Notes under the pieces: model-generated
What the model saw: only the letters and a program-made list of their open reading frames with translations
What the model was told of the DNA's origin: nothing
Database searches by the model: none
Assembly: GCA_016792625.1 (NCBI GenBank)
Contig: JAEUKK010000139.1
Location: 17,617 to 81,616, forward strand
Source: Deltaproteobacteria bacterium
GTDB lineage: Bacteria; Myxococcota_A; UBA796; UBA2385
Direction: 5' to 3'
Length of the DNA: 64,000 nucleotides
Shown here: in pieces, positions 26,453-35,736 of the stretch
How the letters are laid out: each line of letters starts with the position of its first letter
Position numbering within the stretch: position 1 is the first letter of the stretch
Program-made: the position numbers and the translations under genes

Positions 26453-29400
26453 TCAGGCCCGGGCCTCGGACAGGTTGAAGAGCTGGCTGAACTCGATGAG
26501 CAGCGGGATCTCGCTCACCTTGATCGTGCCGCTGATGAACTCGCTCGGATCGGGCGCGTAGGCCTCTTCACAGATCTTGCGGAACAGCTCGACGCTGGTC
26601 TTCACGACGCAGTCCGCCCCGTTGGCCGGCTTGCCCTTGCTGACCACGGCGCCGTCGGCGGTGACCTGCAGGGTGTAGCGGGGGCCGTCGCTGCCGCCGA
26701 GGGTGAAGTACCAGGTGCGGTCTTCGCTAAACATGTCGCGCTGGAAGCGGGGCGGAAGGCCCGCCATGATGCGCTCGACCACTTGTTCGGGGCTGAGCTT
26801 GAGGGTGGGCGTGAGGTCTTGAGGCTGCAGCAGGCTGATGTCGAGCAGCTCGCCGCGGCCGAGGGCCTCGACCGCCATGCGCACCAGCTCGGTCGCCCGG
26901 CGGGCGGCGTCGCTGGCCTTCATGCCGACCGTCAGGCGCCGCAGGTGCTCGACCGGCAGGGGCAGGCCGATGCGGACCTTGACGCCACGGCGGGTCGGCA
27001 ACATCCGACCCTTTGGCATCGCCTTGTGGGCGCCGTCGATGTAGAGCGGCAGGATGTCGACGCCCGAGTCGAGGCTGAGCTTGCCGACCAGCGGCTTGAA
27101 CTCGCCCAGCGTGCCGTCGGGCTGCCGGGTGCCCTCGGGGAAGATGAGCACCACCCTGCCCTGGTCGATGACCGCGCGCGCCTCGCGCATCGAGGTGCGG
27201 AAGCCCCCCTTGCGGTCGAGAGGCTCAACGTTCGTGAAGTGAGTGAACCACGTCACTTTGAGGCGGTTGCCCTCGAAGAAGTAGTCTTTGGCGGCCAGTG
27301 CGGTGAGCTGCCGGCCATAGTCGCCCAGCGCGTACTTCACCAGACCCATATCGAGGTGGCTCGTGTGGTTGCTGATGACGATGGTCTGTCGGTTCTGGGG
27401 GATATTCGCCCGCCCATAAACCTTGGTGCCCAGCGCCGGCCCGTTGAATTGGGCCTGGACCACCCGCATCGCCTCTTTGGCCGCCTCGGAGACCGCCGTG
27501 GGCACCGGGTAGGGGGTGTTCTCGGTGGGGTCTTTGGGGGTGCGGGGCTCGGTCGGGGGCGCCCCGACCAAGCGCACGATGTCGCCCACCGTCTCGGCGC
27601 GGGAGAGGCTGTCAGCGTCGGGCCGACCCTCACCGACCGCCTCGAGGGCCGAGGCCAGCTCGACGTACATGAGCGAGTCGAAGCCGAAGTCTTCGCGCAG
27701 GCGGGAGTGGCCATGGACCAGCCCCTCGTCTACGCCGGCCACCGCGGCGATCGCGTGAGTGACCGGGCCGCCGATGCCACCCTTGCCCTTGCGGGCGGCG
27801 CTCGCGTCGACGATCTTGATGAGCACCGCCGCCGACTCTTTGCGCTTGACCTTCTTGGTCGGCGTACGGGGGAGGTCGGCGTCGACGAGGTGGGTGACCG
27901 CCGGGCGCTGCACCTGGGGCAGCTTCTCGATGGCCTCGCGGATGGCGGTCTGGGCCCGCTCGTGCAAGGTCAGGCGGTCGCACTTCTCTTCGCTGTCGGG
28001 CACGGCCAACATGCCCAGGCGCTCGCCGCCGCGGGGGTCGGGGACACCGACCAGCACGTACTCTTTGACGTGCTTGATCGTGCCGAGCGCGGCCTCGACG
28101 TCGTCGAGGTACACGTTCTCGCCGGTGGCGGTGACCACGACCTCTTTGGCCCGACCGACGAGGTTGAGCCGACCCTTATGGTCGACCTTACCCATATCGC
28201 CGGTCTTGAGCCAGCCGTCGGGGGTCAGCACGGCGGCTGTGGCCTGCACATTGCCGAAGTAGCCCTTCATGACGTTGGGGCCGCGCGCCCAGACCTCGCC
28301 CACGCCCTGGTCGTTGGGCTCGTGGATCTTGATCTGCACGCCCGGGATGGCCTCGCCGACGTTGCCGGGCTTGGTGCCGGGCTTGGGCAGGCTGGCGGTG
28401 AGCACCGGGGCCGCCTCGGTCAGGCCGTAGCCCTCGCTCATGTGCAGACCGAGGCCCGAGAAGAGGCGCTGGGTCTCTTTGGGCAGCGCGGCCGCGCCCG
28501 AGATCAACATGCGGACGTGCCCGCCGAAGCGGCTGTGCACCGAGCCGAAGAGCAGGCGCCCCAGGTCGATGCCCACGCTGGCGGCGAGGCTGCGGTTCAT
28601 GTTCAGCGCGCCGTCGAAGGCCATCGAGAAGAGCTGGCCGCGCTGCTTGACCTGGTTGCGAATGCGGCGCTCGAGCAGCTGCCACAGGGCCGGTACGCCG
28701 ACCATGGCGGTCACCCGGCCCTCTTGCAGGCCGTAGGAGAGCCGGTCGCCGTTGATCTCGTCGAGGTAGATGATGCGTGCGCCCATGCTGAGCGGCAGCA
28801 GCAGGCCGCAGGAGAACTCAAAAGCGTGGTGCATGGGCAGCACGCTGAGCAGGCGGTCATCTTCGGTGAGCGGGAAGAGGCGGCCGATGCTCGCGACCAT
28901 GGCGCAGAAATTGCCGTGGCTGAGCATGACCCCCTTCGGGTCGCCGGTGGTGCCCGAGGTGTAGAGCACGCTGGCCAGGGTGTCGGGGCCGATGTCGATG
29001 ACCGGCAGGCGGCCGACCGCGCCGGGCGCCGAGGCGGCGTGCAGGTCGAGGGTGGGCAGCGGTTCGCCGTCGACGCCCAGCAGCAGGCCGAAGTTGCCCA
29101 CCGCCTTGCTGTCGAGGATGGCCACGGTGGGGCCGGCGTTGGCGCAGATCACGCTGGCTTTGGCCGCGTCAAGGCCCGGGTCGAGGGGCACAGCTACGGC
29201 GCCGGCCCGGAAGATGCCGAAGCAGGCGATCGGCCAGTCGGGGTGGTTGTTACCCGAGAGCAGCACCCGGTCGCCGGGGCGCACGCCCATCGCGGCCAAG
29301 CGGACCGCGACCGCCTCGGCCCGCGCCCGCATCGCCTTGTAGGACACGCGGGTGAAGCCGTCGGGGTGGGTGCGCAGCAGGGCCGGGGCCTCGTCGTGGC

Positions 29401-31177
29401 GCTCGGCCACCTCGTCGAGCAGGGCGAGCAGGTGGTCGTAGGTCTTGAGCGGCTTCTTGGGCTTGTTCAACCGCTCGTCGATGAGCGGGCTGACGTGGGC
29501 GTGGATGCCCGGGCAGTGGATCTCGTAGAGGTAGTGCCGCCAGTCGATGTCTTCGGGCGTCCAGCTCATGACCCCGCGCTGCTCGACGGGCAGGCGCGCC
29601 CATGCCGCGCGGGTGTTCGCGCAAGAGAAGCGGTAGTTGTGCGTGGCCATAAAGGGCACGAACTGGTCGGTGATGCGCGCCTGCACGGTCAGCGACTTGC
29701 CCAGGCCGTCGAGGGCCGCGGTCAGCGGGCTCACCACATCGCGCAGGGGGGTATCGGTCAGGCGCTTGAGCCAGGTCGAGGCCGCCTTGACCTGCTCGGA
29801 GCGCTTGGCCGGGCCGCTCTCAAAGTAGTCCTGCACGCTGATCGCGGTCGGCTCCCAGTGGGCGGACAGCGAGTTGAGCAGGCTGTTGCCCGAGGACTTG
29901 TTGCGGAAGTGGTGGCGCTTCCACAAGCCGACCAGCTCGATGAGCCGGTTGATGGGCAGGGGGGCCGAGTCGGAGCTGCCGTACTGATAGACCGCTTGGT
30001 GGCGCTCTTCGAGCAGCTCACCCAGGCTGACCATCATACCGCTGGCGACCATATCGACGGGGATGACGTCGAGCACGGTCTCGCGCTGCTGGGGGTAGCG
30101 GACCGGGCCCTGCACCGCCATATAGATGAGCGGCGCCGAGGTGTTGATGCCCTCGTTCCAGCCGACCTTGGGGTAGACCAGCGAAGACTCGATGACCGCC
30201 GGCCGGCCGATGGTGAAGCGCAGCCCCGACAGACAGAGGATCTGTTCGCCAATCGACTTGGTGTATGTATAGATATTGTGCCAGCCCCAGAATTTGGCGC
30301 GCTCGGTGCCGCCCTCAATTAGGCGCTGCTCTTCAAACTCACGCTTGACCTTCTTCAGCTCGTCGTCGAGCGCCGCGCCCCGCCGGGGCTCGTTGCGCGA
30401 GAAGAGGTTCTTCTTCGCCTGATCAAGGAAGGCTGACTCGCGGAAGGCGTCATTGGCCCGGTGGCGGACGTTATCGACCAGATCGAGACACTCAGAGATC
30501 TCGCGCTCAGGGTCCCAGTGCTTGCGGTCGAGGTCTTTGGCCTTCGGGAAGGGGAAGCTCAGCGGGTTGACCTCGTCGACCGCCCCCGTCCGATCCCCTG
30601 CGACGTAGCAGGTCGAGGTGTGGAAGAGAGGGAGGCCGGTGGTGCCGGGCTTGCCGAGGTCGCGACAGAGGGCGACCAAGTTCTTCATGCCAAAGGCGTT
30701 GACGTTCAGGGCGTAGTCGAGGGGCGGGTTGAAGTCGACCACACCCGAGCTGTTGACCAGCACGTCGAGGGTGCCGCGAAGATCGTCGCGCAGGGCGTCG
30801 GGCACGCCGCACATCGGGTCGGTGATATCGCCGGGGATGGGCGTGACCTTGCTGCGGATAAAGGCCTCAAACGCCGCCCCGGGGTAACGCTCGCGCAAGG
30901 GGTCGAAGGTGGGCGAGGTCGCCACCTCGGCCCAAAAGCGCTGCTCGCTGGTCTGCCGCACCTTGCCGTTTTTGTCGGTGCGCGCCCGCACCACGAGGTA
31001 GCAGTGCCCCACCTGCGGAAAGCGGTGGAGGAGCATCGAGAACCAGACCTTGCCGAGGAAGCCGGTCCCGCCCATCACCAGGATGCGGGCGCCGGAGAAC
31101 AGGGCGTCCAGCTCCAGCGGTGGGGCCGCGCGCAGCGGGGCGACAGGGGCGGGGTTGACGTGCAGGTCGGTGTTCAT
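26453..31177 (-). CDS. elbD: ElbD-like multidomain ether-lipid enzyme: acyl reductase, AMP ligase, carrier, acyltransferase, SCP2
   Basis: A 1,574-residue protein with five recognisable parts. Residues 30-570 are a fatty acyl-CoA reductase: GGTGFLG for NADPH, YTYTK active site near 302, and a sterile-type C-terminal part around WTPEDIDWRHYLYE. Residues about 590-1120 are an acyl-activating AMP ligase (LYTSGTTGDPKGVMLSHG near 734, EGYGLTEAAPV, GWLKTGD). An acyl carrier domain follows with the phosphopantetheine serine in GFDSL near 1163. A PlsC acyltransferase has NHTSHLD (HX4D, near 1267) and FPEGTR. The last 100 residues resemble an SCP2 lipid-transfer domain. This matches ElbD of Myxococcus xanthus, a multifunctional enzyme of ether-lipid formation. 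The ATG has GGGAGAGGAC upstream. The symbol rests on architecture, not on alignment. Confidence 0.8.
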   Translation of the reverse strand: MNTDLHVNPAPVAPLRAAPPLELDALFSGARILVMGGTGFLGKVWFSMLLHRFPQVGHCYLVVRARTDKNGKVRQTSEQRFWAEVATSPTFDPLRERYPGAAFEAFIRSKVTPIPGDITDPMCGVPDALRDDLRGTLDVLVNSSGVVDFNPPLDYALNVNAFGMKNLVALCRDLGKPGTTGLPLFHTSTCYVAGDRTGAVDEVNPLSFPFPKAKDLDRKHWDPEREISECLDLVDNVRHRANDAFRESAFLDQAKKNLFSRNEPRRGAALDDELKKVKREFEEQRLIEGGTERAKFWGWHNIYTYTKSIGEQILCLSGLRFTIGRPAVIESSLVYPKVGWNEGINTSAPLIYMAVQGPVRYPQQRETVLDVIPVDMVASGMMVSLGELLEERHQAVYQYGSSDSAPLPINRLIELVGLWKRHHFRNKSSGNSLLNSLSAHWEPTAISVQDYFESGPAKRSEQVKAASTWLKRLTDTPLRDVVSPLTAALDGLGKSLTVQARITDQFVPFMATHNYRFSCANTRAAWARLPVEQRGVMSWTPEDIDWRHYLYEIHCPGIHAHVSPLIDERLNKPKKPLKTYDHLLALLDEVAERHDEAPALLRTHPDGFTRVSYKAMRARAEAVAVRLAAMGVRPGDRVLLSGNNHPDWPIACFGIFRAGAVAVPLDPGLDAAKASVICANAGPTVAILDSKAVGNFGLLLGVDGEPLPTLDLHAASAPGAVGRLPVIDIGPDTLASVLYTSGTTGDPKGVMLSHGNFCAMVASIGRLFPLTEDDRLLSVLPMHHAFEFSCGLLLPLSMGARIIYLDEINGDRLSYGLQEGRVTAMVGVPALWQLLERRIRNQVKQRGQLFSMAFDGALNMNRSLAASVGIDLGRLLFGSVHSRFGGHVRMLISGAAALPKETQRLFSGLGLHMSEGYGLTEAAPVLTASLPKPGTKPGNVGEAIPGVQIKIHEPNDQGVGEVWARGPNVMKGYFGNVQATAAVLTPDGWLKTGDMGKVDHKGRLNLVGRAKEVVVTATGENVYLDDVEAALGTIKHVKEYVLVGVPDPRGGERLGMLAVPDSEEKCDRLTLHERAQTAIREAIEKLPQVQRPAVTHLVDADLPRTPTKKVKRKESAAVLIKIVDASAARKGKGGIGGPVTHAIAAVAGVDEGLVHGHSRLREDFGFDSLMYVELASALEAVGEGRPDADSLSRAETVGDIVRLVGAPPTEPRTPKDPTENTPYPVPTAVSEAAKEAMRVVQAQFNGPALGTKVYGRANIPQNRQTIVISNHTSHLDMGLVKYALGDYGRQLTALAAKDYFFEGNRLKVTWFTHFTNVEPLDRKGGFRTSMREARAVIDQGRVVLIFPEGTRQPDGTLGEFKPLVGKLSLDSGVDILPLYIDGAHKAMPKGRMLPTRRGVKVRIGLPLPVEHLRRLTVGMKASDAARRATELVRMAVEALGRGELLDISLLQPQDLTPTLKLSPEQVVERIMAGLPPRFQRDMFSEDRTWYFTLGGSDGPRYTLQVTADGAVVSKGKPANGADCVVKTSVELFRKICEEAYAPDPSEFISGTIKVSEIPLLIEFSQLFNLSEARA

Positions 31178-31265
31178 GTCCTCTCCCGGGGGAGGGTACG
31201 CGCGCGCGAGGTTGGGCGCGGCGCGGGGCGCGGCGGGCGCGCGGGCGGCGCGCCGGGGGCTGGGC

Positions 31266-32900
31266 TCAGTCCGCTTCGGCTTCGATGGCCGGCGGGGGCG
31301 CCTCAGGGTTCACGTCGGCCATCAGCACCGGGCAGATGCGGAAGCAGGCCACCGAGGGCTCGCCGGTCGTGCCCTCGGGGCGGGTCTCTTTGGCCATGCG
31401 CAGCGCCTCGGCCATGCTGCTCGCCGTCTCGTAGCCGAGCACGCCGGGCACGTACTCGTTGTCGGCCCCGACCACGATGACCCGACCGCGGTGCTGGCGG
31501 CCGTTCTCGCCCCAGTACCACATGTAGAAGGGGTGGACGGGGTGGTAGGCCTTGCCCGTGCGGTACTGCTGGATGTACCCCGGGTGCCGCCGGAACTCGG
31601 CCTCGTGCTTCTTGTGAAGCTCCATCGCGTCGCGGGTCTGGGTCAGGAGCTTGTGGAAGAACTCGGTGTAGGCCGGGTGCTGCTCGCGGTCGAAGATGTC
31701 GCTGCAGGGGTGCAGGATGATCATCGTGCCGCCCTTCTTGAGCAGGGGCGCGCCGCGGTGCAGGTTGTGGAGGTAGCCCTCGGCCATGACGCTGACCAGC
31801 AGCGGGTTGAGGTAGGCGCCGACGTTGTAGGGGCTGATGTAGGGGATGGGGAAGACCACCACGTCGAACTGGCCATCGACGGGCACGAGCAGCTGCTGGT
31901 GGCACTTCTCGAGGATGGCGTCGTGCACCGGCTCGCAGGCGCCGGCGAAGACGCCGATCATCTCGTAGGGCGCGGGCACCTTCTCGAAGATGGCCTGCCG
32001 GGCCGGCTGGGGCAGCTTGTCGAGGGTCTTGACCAGGGCGCGCAGCCCCTGCCACTCGAGCGCGCTCAGCTCATCTTCGTTCTTGCCGAGGATGTCGAGC
32101 GGCTTGTCGAACATGCGGTTGTTGACGGTGGTTTCGATGTGGAAGACGTCGAGCTTCTCTTCAATCAGGCGGCCGACGTTGACCATGCGGCGGTTGAGCT
32201 CGCTGCGCTTGGGCTCCATGTAGGAGCCGCTCATGCGCACCGAGGAGGGGTTGTGGTGCCCGCGCAGGGTGCGGTAGCCGACGAGGCCGGTGCCGAGGGA
32301 CTTGTAGCCGCCGTTCATCGGCACGAAGGTGAGGTTGACGTAGATGACGAGATCACTGGCGGCGGCGCGGCTGTTGACCTCGACCTCGATGCCGTCCTCG
32401 GTGGTGCCGAGGTAGGTCAGGCCGCCGGGCTTCTCAGCGTCGTGGTTGTAGAGGCGGTCGGGCCAGAAGCGGTGGAAGGTCTTGGGGCCGACCACGTGCT
32501 TGATCTCATCGGGCGTCATGTGGCGGTGAAAGGCCACCGCGATGATGAGCTCGATGTCGTCGATGCCGTGTTGGTCGAGCAGCTCGAGCACTGGCTCGAT
32601 GACCCGCTGCCGACAGTCAGGCCCCTTCATCGGGGGCAGCGGCATGCTGAGGTCGTCGATGGCGATGGTCACCCGCATGCCCGGCCGCAGCTTGGCGTAG
32701 AGCGGCGGGGTGCCCAGCGGGTGGTTCAGCGCGTAGCGCACCGCCGCGTCGGGGTCGGCGAGGCCGGCCATGGGCTTCTTTGGGTACAGGACCTTGCTGC
32801 CGACGGGGAGGTCGACCTCGACCAGCTTGGTGCCGGAGAAGAGCACCCGGGGGCGCGAGCGGTGGTCGATGGTGACGACGCAGGGATGGTCAACGCTCAT
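31266..32900 (-). CDS. LarA-like (lactate racemase-fold) protein of the ether-lipid-type locus
   Basis: A 544-residue soluble protein with DUF2088/LarA features: VTIAIDDLSMPLPP in place of the usual DDxTRPxP, AVAFHRHMTPDEIKHVVG (substrate histidine region), a NHDAEK motif, and GGYKSLGTGLVGYRTLRGHH, which aligns with the lysine and histidine that bind the nickel-pincer cofactor in LarA. The loop before that lysine (VPMN) lacks the histidine seen in LarA. LarA racemises 2-hydroxy acids by hydride transfer; a related 2-hydroxy substrate may be used here. Nothing resembling LarB, LarC or LarE, which make the cofactor, is nearby. The stop of the HAD gene lies eight bases upstream. Confidence 0.8.
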   Translation of the reverse strand: MSVDHPCVVTIDHRSRPRVLFSGTKLVEVDLPVGSKVLYPKKPMAGLADPDAAVRYALNHPLGTPPLYAKLRPGMRVTIAIDDLSMPLPPMKGPDCRQRVIEPVLELLDQHGIDDIELIIAVAFHRHMTPDEIKHVVGPKTFHRFWPDRLYNHDAEKPGGLTYLGTTEDGIEVEVNSRAAASDLVIYVNLTFVPMNGGYKSLGTGLVGYRTLRGHHNPSSVRMSGSYMEPKRSELNRRMVNVGRLIEEKLDVFHIETTVNNRMFDKPLDILGKNEDELSALEWQGLRALVKTLDKLPQPARQAIFEKVPAPYEMIGVFAGACEPVHDAILEKCHQQLLVPVDGQFDVVVFPIPYISPYNVGAYLNPLLVSVMAEGYLHNLHRGAPLLKKGGTMIILHPCSDIFDREQHPAYTEFFHKLLTQTRDAMELHKKHEAEFRRHPGYIQQYRTGKAYHPVHPFYMWYWGENGRQHRGRVIVVGADNEYVPGVLGYETASSMAEALRMAKETRPEGTTGEPSVACFRICPVLMADVNPEAPPPAIEAEAD

Positions 32901-32908
32901 AGAGGTCC

Positions 32909-33667
32909 TCAGCGGCTGGCCGCGGCCTTGGGCCGGGTGGACTTGCGCTCGGGCACGTTGATGTCGAGGATGGGCCAGCGGTAGGCGCGCGCGAGGCGGG
33001 CGAGGCGCTCATCCGGGTTGATGCAGTTGGGGTGCCCCACGACCGAGAGCATGGGCACGTCGGAGTAGGAGTCAGAGTAGGCGTGGCAGCGGAGCAGATC
33101 GTGGCCGTGCTTGCGCGCGTCTGCGACCATCAGCGCGGCCTTCTCGGGGCCGGCGACCACCGGGCGGAGCAGCTTGCCCGTGGCGTAGCCGTCTTTGAAC
33201 TCGAGGCGGTTGGTGATGCAGTCGTCGGCGCCGAGGTGGCGGGCGAGGTGCTCGGTGGTCTGGTTGAGGCTACCTGTCACCAAAACAACGCGCTGGCCCG
33301 CGTCTTTGCATTTGGCGACCAGCTCTTTGGCCCCGTGGAAGATGCGGGGCTTGATGACATCTTCGAAGACATCGCCAGCGAGGAGGATCATGCGGTCCTC
33401 GCTCATGCCTCGGTAGTTCGAGAAGAGCAGCTCGTTGAACAGGCGGCGGTCTTGCAGCTCGGCCAGGGCCATGGCCGGCGCGCCGAGCAGGGCCCGCCCG
33501 AGGCGGAGGGCCGAGAGGTCGGGGCGCGCCTGGTTGAGCATGTAGTAGACGGTCGGCTGCAGCAGGTTCGTGCCGACGAGGGTGCCGTCGACGTCGAAGT
33601 AGGCCGCGCTGGTGCCCGTGGGCCCGGGGCCTGCGGAGGCCGGCGGCGTGTCAACTGGGGGGCTCAC
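32909..33667 (-). CDS. HAD-IB phosphatase of the ether-lipid-type locus
   Basis: A 252-residue haloacid-dehalogenase-type hydrolase of subfamily IB. YFDVDGTLVG holds the nucleophile D25 and acid D27; VTGSLNQ is motif II; the lysine of motif III is in PEKAALMV; YSDSYSDVPML is motif IV. Relatives are SerB-like phosphatases and CicA. In a lipid locus it could dephosphorylate a glycerol-phosphate-type or phosphatidyl intermediate. The GTG start has GGAG five bases upstream. It is first in the operon; the 187 bases before it separate it from a divergent membrane-protein gene and should hold the promoter. Confidence 0.85.
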   Translation of the reverse strand: MSPPVDTPPASAGPGPTGTSAAYFDVDGTLVGTNLLQPTVYYMLNQARPDLSALRLGRALLGAPAMALAELQDRRLFNELLFSNYRGMSEDRMILLAGDVFEDVIKPRIFHGAKELVAKCKDAGQRVVLVTGSLNQTTEHLARHLGADDCITNRLEFKDGYATGKLLRPVVAGPEKAALMVADARKHGHDLLRCHAYSDSYSDVPMLSVVGHPNCINPDERLARLARAYRWPILDINVPERKSTRPKAAASR

Positions 33668-33854
33668 GGCAACTCCGCAGAGGCGCGAGGAGGGGGTGCC
33701 GACGCTGCGCGCGCCAGGGCCGGGCGGGCTAACGCGCGCCCGTCTGCGCCGGCTACTGAACAGCGCGGGTTGACCGCACAGCGCGCGCCCTCAGGCCCGC
33801 GGCTCGGGGCGCTGGCGACGGGTGACGGTCAGGTTACGACCGGCTCGGGGGCAG

Positions 33855-34373
33855 ATGCCAAAGCGGATCCGCAAGGGCTTGGAGGACGAGCTGCGCGGGG
33901 CGGGCGGTGCGGCGCTGCACGAGGGGCCGCTCGAGGCCATGTGGGACTGGCCCGAGCCGACGGTCCCCGCGGCCGACCTGCGCGCCTTGGCCGGGGGCAC
34001 CTTCGGCGGGCTCGGCGCCCAGGCTGCGGTCTGGGCGGCGACCTCTGCGGTCGGCGCGCCCGGACTCACCTTGCCCCTGCTCAGTTTTGGGCTGGGCGCG
34101 GGCTTGGGCCTCTGGGCCGCCGGGCGGGGGCGCCCTTGGTCGGCGGCCCGCGCACGTTGGCTCGCGCTGCGCCTCGCGGGCGTCGAAGCCGCGGCGGGCG
34201 CGGGGGCTGGCGCGCTCCTTGACGGGCTGGCCGCGGCCCTCGCGCTTGGGGCCCTCGGGCTGGTCGCGGGCGGGCTGGTCGCGAGCTGCGCGGTCGGCGC
34301 CGCTTGGCATGTCTGCGATCCCGCCGGCTCGGCGCGCGCCGGGGGGCGGCCCGCGCGGTGGCGTCGCCGCTGA
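33855..34373 (+). CDS. Small membrane protein of unknown function
   Basis: A 172-residue protein with a basic, charged N-terminus (MPKRIRKGLEDELRG). Hydrophobic Ala/Gly/Leu segments follow around 55-75, 78-93 and 128-155, and a basic tail ends RWRRR. No family is recognised. The ATG at 33855 has a GGGGGC stretch just before; a GTG further upstream (33822) is possible. It is divergent from the ether-lipid-type operon, so the shared 187 bp may regulate both. Confidence 0.5.
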   Translation: MPKRIRKGLEDELRGAGGAALHEGPLEAMWDWPEPTVPAADLRALAGGTFGGLGAQAAVWAATSAVGAPGLTLPLLSFGLGAGLGLWAAGRGRPWSAARARWLALRLAGVEAAAGAGAGALLDGLAAALALGALGLVAGGLVASCAVGAAWHVCDPAGSARAGGRPARWRRR

Positions 34374-34395
34374 GCCCCGAGCGCGCCGCAGCGGC

Positions 34396-35700
34396 TCAGG
34401 GCTGGACGCCGATGGCCCCCGGGATCTGGTCGATGCCGCCCCCGAAGCTGGTGAGGCCCAGGTCGACCACCTCGCCGTCGCCCACAAAACGCAGGCGCCG
34501 TAGGCCCTCGACCTCGACCAGCAGCACGAGCCCGTCGGACGGCCCGCCGCGGACGACGACCGCGTCTGCAGGCAAGGACGGCCCGCGGCCGACCCAGGTG
34601 GGGCTGCCCGCGGCCTCGAGCGGCGCGTCGTCGTCATCGGTCACGCGGAAAACGAAGGCGGAGTCGCCATAGCCGCTCGAGACCAAGATGGCGTCGCCAA
34701 AGGGGGACGCAGCGACGGACACCGGATCTTCGACCGGGACCGGCGCGCCGGGGATCATCTCGTCGCCCCGCAGGGTCACCGGGCCCAGCCGGTTGGACGC
34801 CGAAGAGAACAGGTTGTTGTCGGCGAGCACCGCGAGCAGGCCGCCGTTGGCCGGAAGGGCCGCGAGATCACTGACGATGGCGTCGTCGTCGCCAAAGGGG
34901 TCGGTTGAGGTCAGCGCCGTGCGGTCGGTGAGCTGCACGAGGCTCAGCTCGTCGGCGGCAGGGCCCCCAGCCACCAGCCGACCGGCGACCAACGCGCGGT
35001 CGGGGGCGATGTGCACCATCGCGTTGGCGTTCTTGGTGACGAAGGTCTCGTCGCTGCGGGTGAGGGCGCCCGTCTCGCAGTCGATGTCGACCGCGAAGGC
35101 CCCGCCGCCGGACTCGGGCCAGCTCTCGTTCACCAGCCAGGCCCGCTCGCCGCTGGGGTGCACGCTGAGGGTGCCCGCGTAGATATCGTCATCCCACCCT
35201 TCGTCGATAACGCGCACTACGCCATCTTCGTCGATTCCAAACACGACGACCGTGCCGTCGGACTGGGCGGCGAGCGCGAGGCTGCCGTCGGGGGTGAAGT
35301 GCACGCGGCCCGCGGTGGCCCGCCCGGCGGTCAGGCGCTCCCCGGTGTCGGTCAAGCTGCCGTCGCGGCCGAGGCGCCAGATCGCCCACTGGTTCGCCGG
35401 GCTCCCGTCGTCGGCGTAGGGCAGCGCGACGATGACGACGCGGTCTCGGTCGGGATCGGGCGGCGTTGCGCGGCAGCCCACCGCGGTCCCGCCGTCGCCC
35501 CCGTCACCGGTGCCCCCATCACCGCTGTCGTCTTTGCCATCGTCGCCGCCGGAGCCGTCGTCGCCGGCCCCGTCTGCCCCGTCACCCCCATCTGCGGCGC
35601 CGTCCGCGCTGCCGTCATCGGCGCCATCGGACTTTTCGGCGGTGGAGCAGGCCCACAACAAGGTGAGCAACAGGAGGGCGAACGGGCGCGGGGTGTGCAT
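34396..35700 (-). CDS. Lipoprotein with beta-propeller-like domain
   Basis: A 434-residue lipoprotein (lipobox LLWAC) with an extreme Asp/Gly/Ser spacer at residues 20-75. About eight beta-repeat segments follow (RVHFTPDGSLALAAQSDG, LSVHPSGERAWLVN, VSVAASPFGDAILVSSG), the pattern of a seven-bladed beta-propeller. No catalytic residues are evident. It is probably a surface protein for protein or sugar binding. The ATG has GGAG upstream. It is the last gene in the same direction as the NfeD/FloA operon, 36 bases after the 530-residue protein. Confidence 0.65.
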   Translation of the reverse strand: MHTPRPFALLLLTLLWACSTAEKSDGADDGSADGAADGGDGADGAGDDGSGGDDGKDDSGDGGTGDGGDGGTAVGCRATPPDPDRDRVVIVALPYADDGSPANQWAIWRLGRDGSLTDTGERLTAGRATAGRVHFTPDGSLALAAQSDGTVVVFGIDEDGVVRVIDEGWDDDIYAGTLSVHPSGERAWLVNESWPESGGGAFAVDIDCETGALTRSDETFVTKNANAMVHIAPDRALVAGRLVAGGPAADELSLVQLTDRTALTSTDPFGDDDAIVSDLAALPANGGLLAVLADNNLFSSASNRLGPVTLRGDEMIPGAPVPVEDPVSVAASPFGDAILVSSGYGDSAFVFRVTDDDDAPLEAAGSPTWVGRGPSLPADAVVVRGGPSDGLVLLVEVEGLRRLRFVGDGEVVDLGLTSFGGGIDQIPGAIGVQP

Positions 35701-35736
35701 GGGGGGCTCCGGGGGGCGAGAGGGGAGGGGATGGGC

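Noticed and set aside
26783..30322. A 1,179-codon plus-strand frame across the ElbD-like gene
   Set aside because: The opposite strand encodes unmistakable reductase, ligase, carrier and acyltransferase motifs; the antisense product is His/Val/Asp-rich noise typical of GC-rich third-position bias.
25413..31177. Olefin-synthesis (OleABCD) cluster
   Set aside because: An AMP ligase and an SDR recall OleC and OleD, but there is no OleA thiolase or OleB hydrolase, and the ligase is fused to reductase, carrier and acyltransferase domains.
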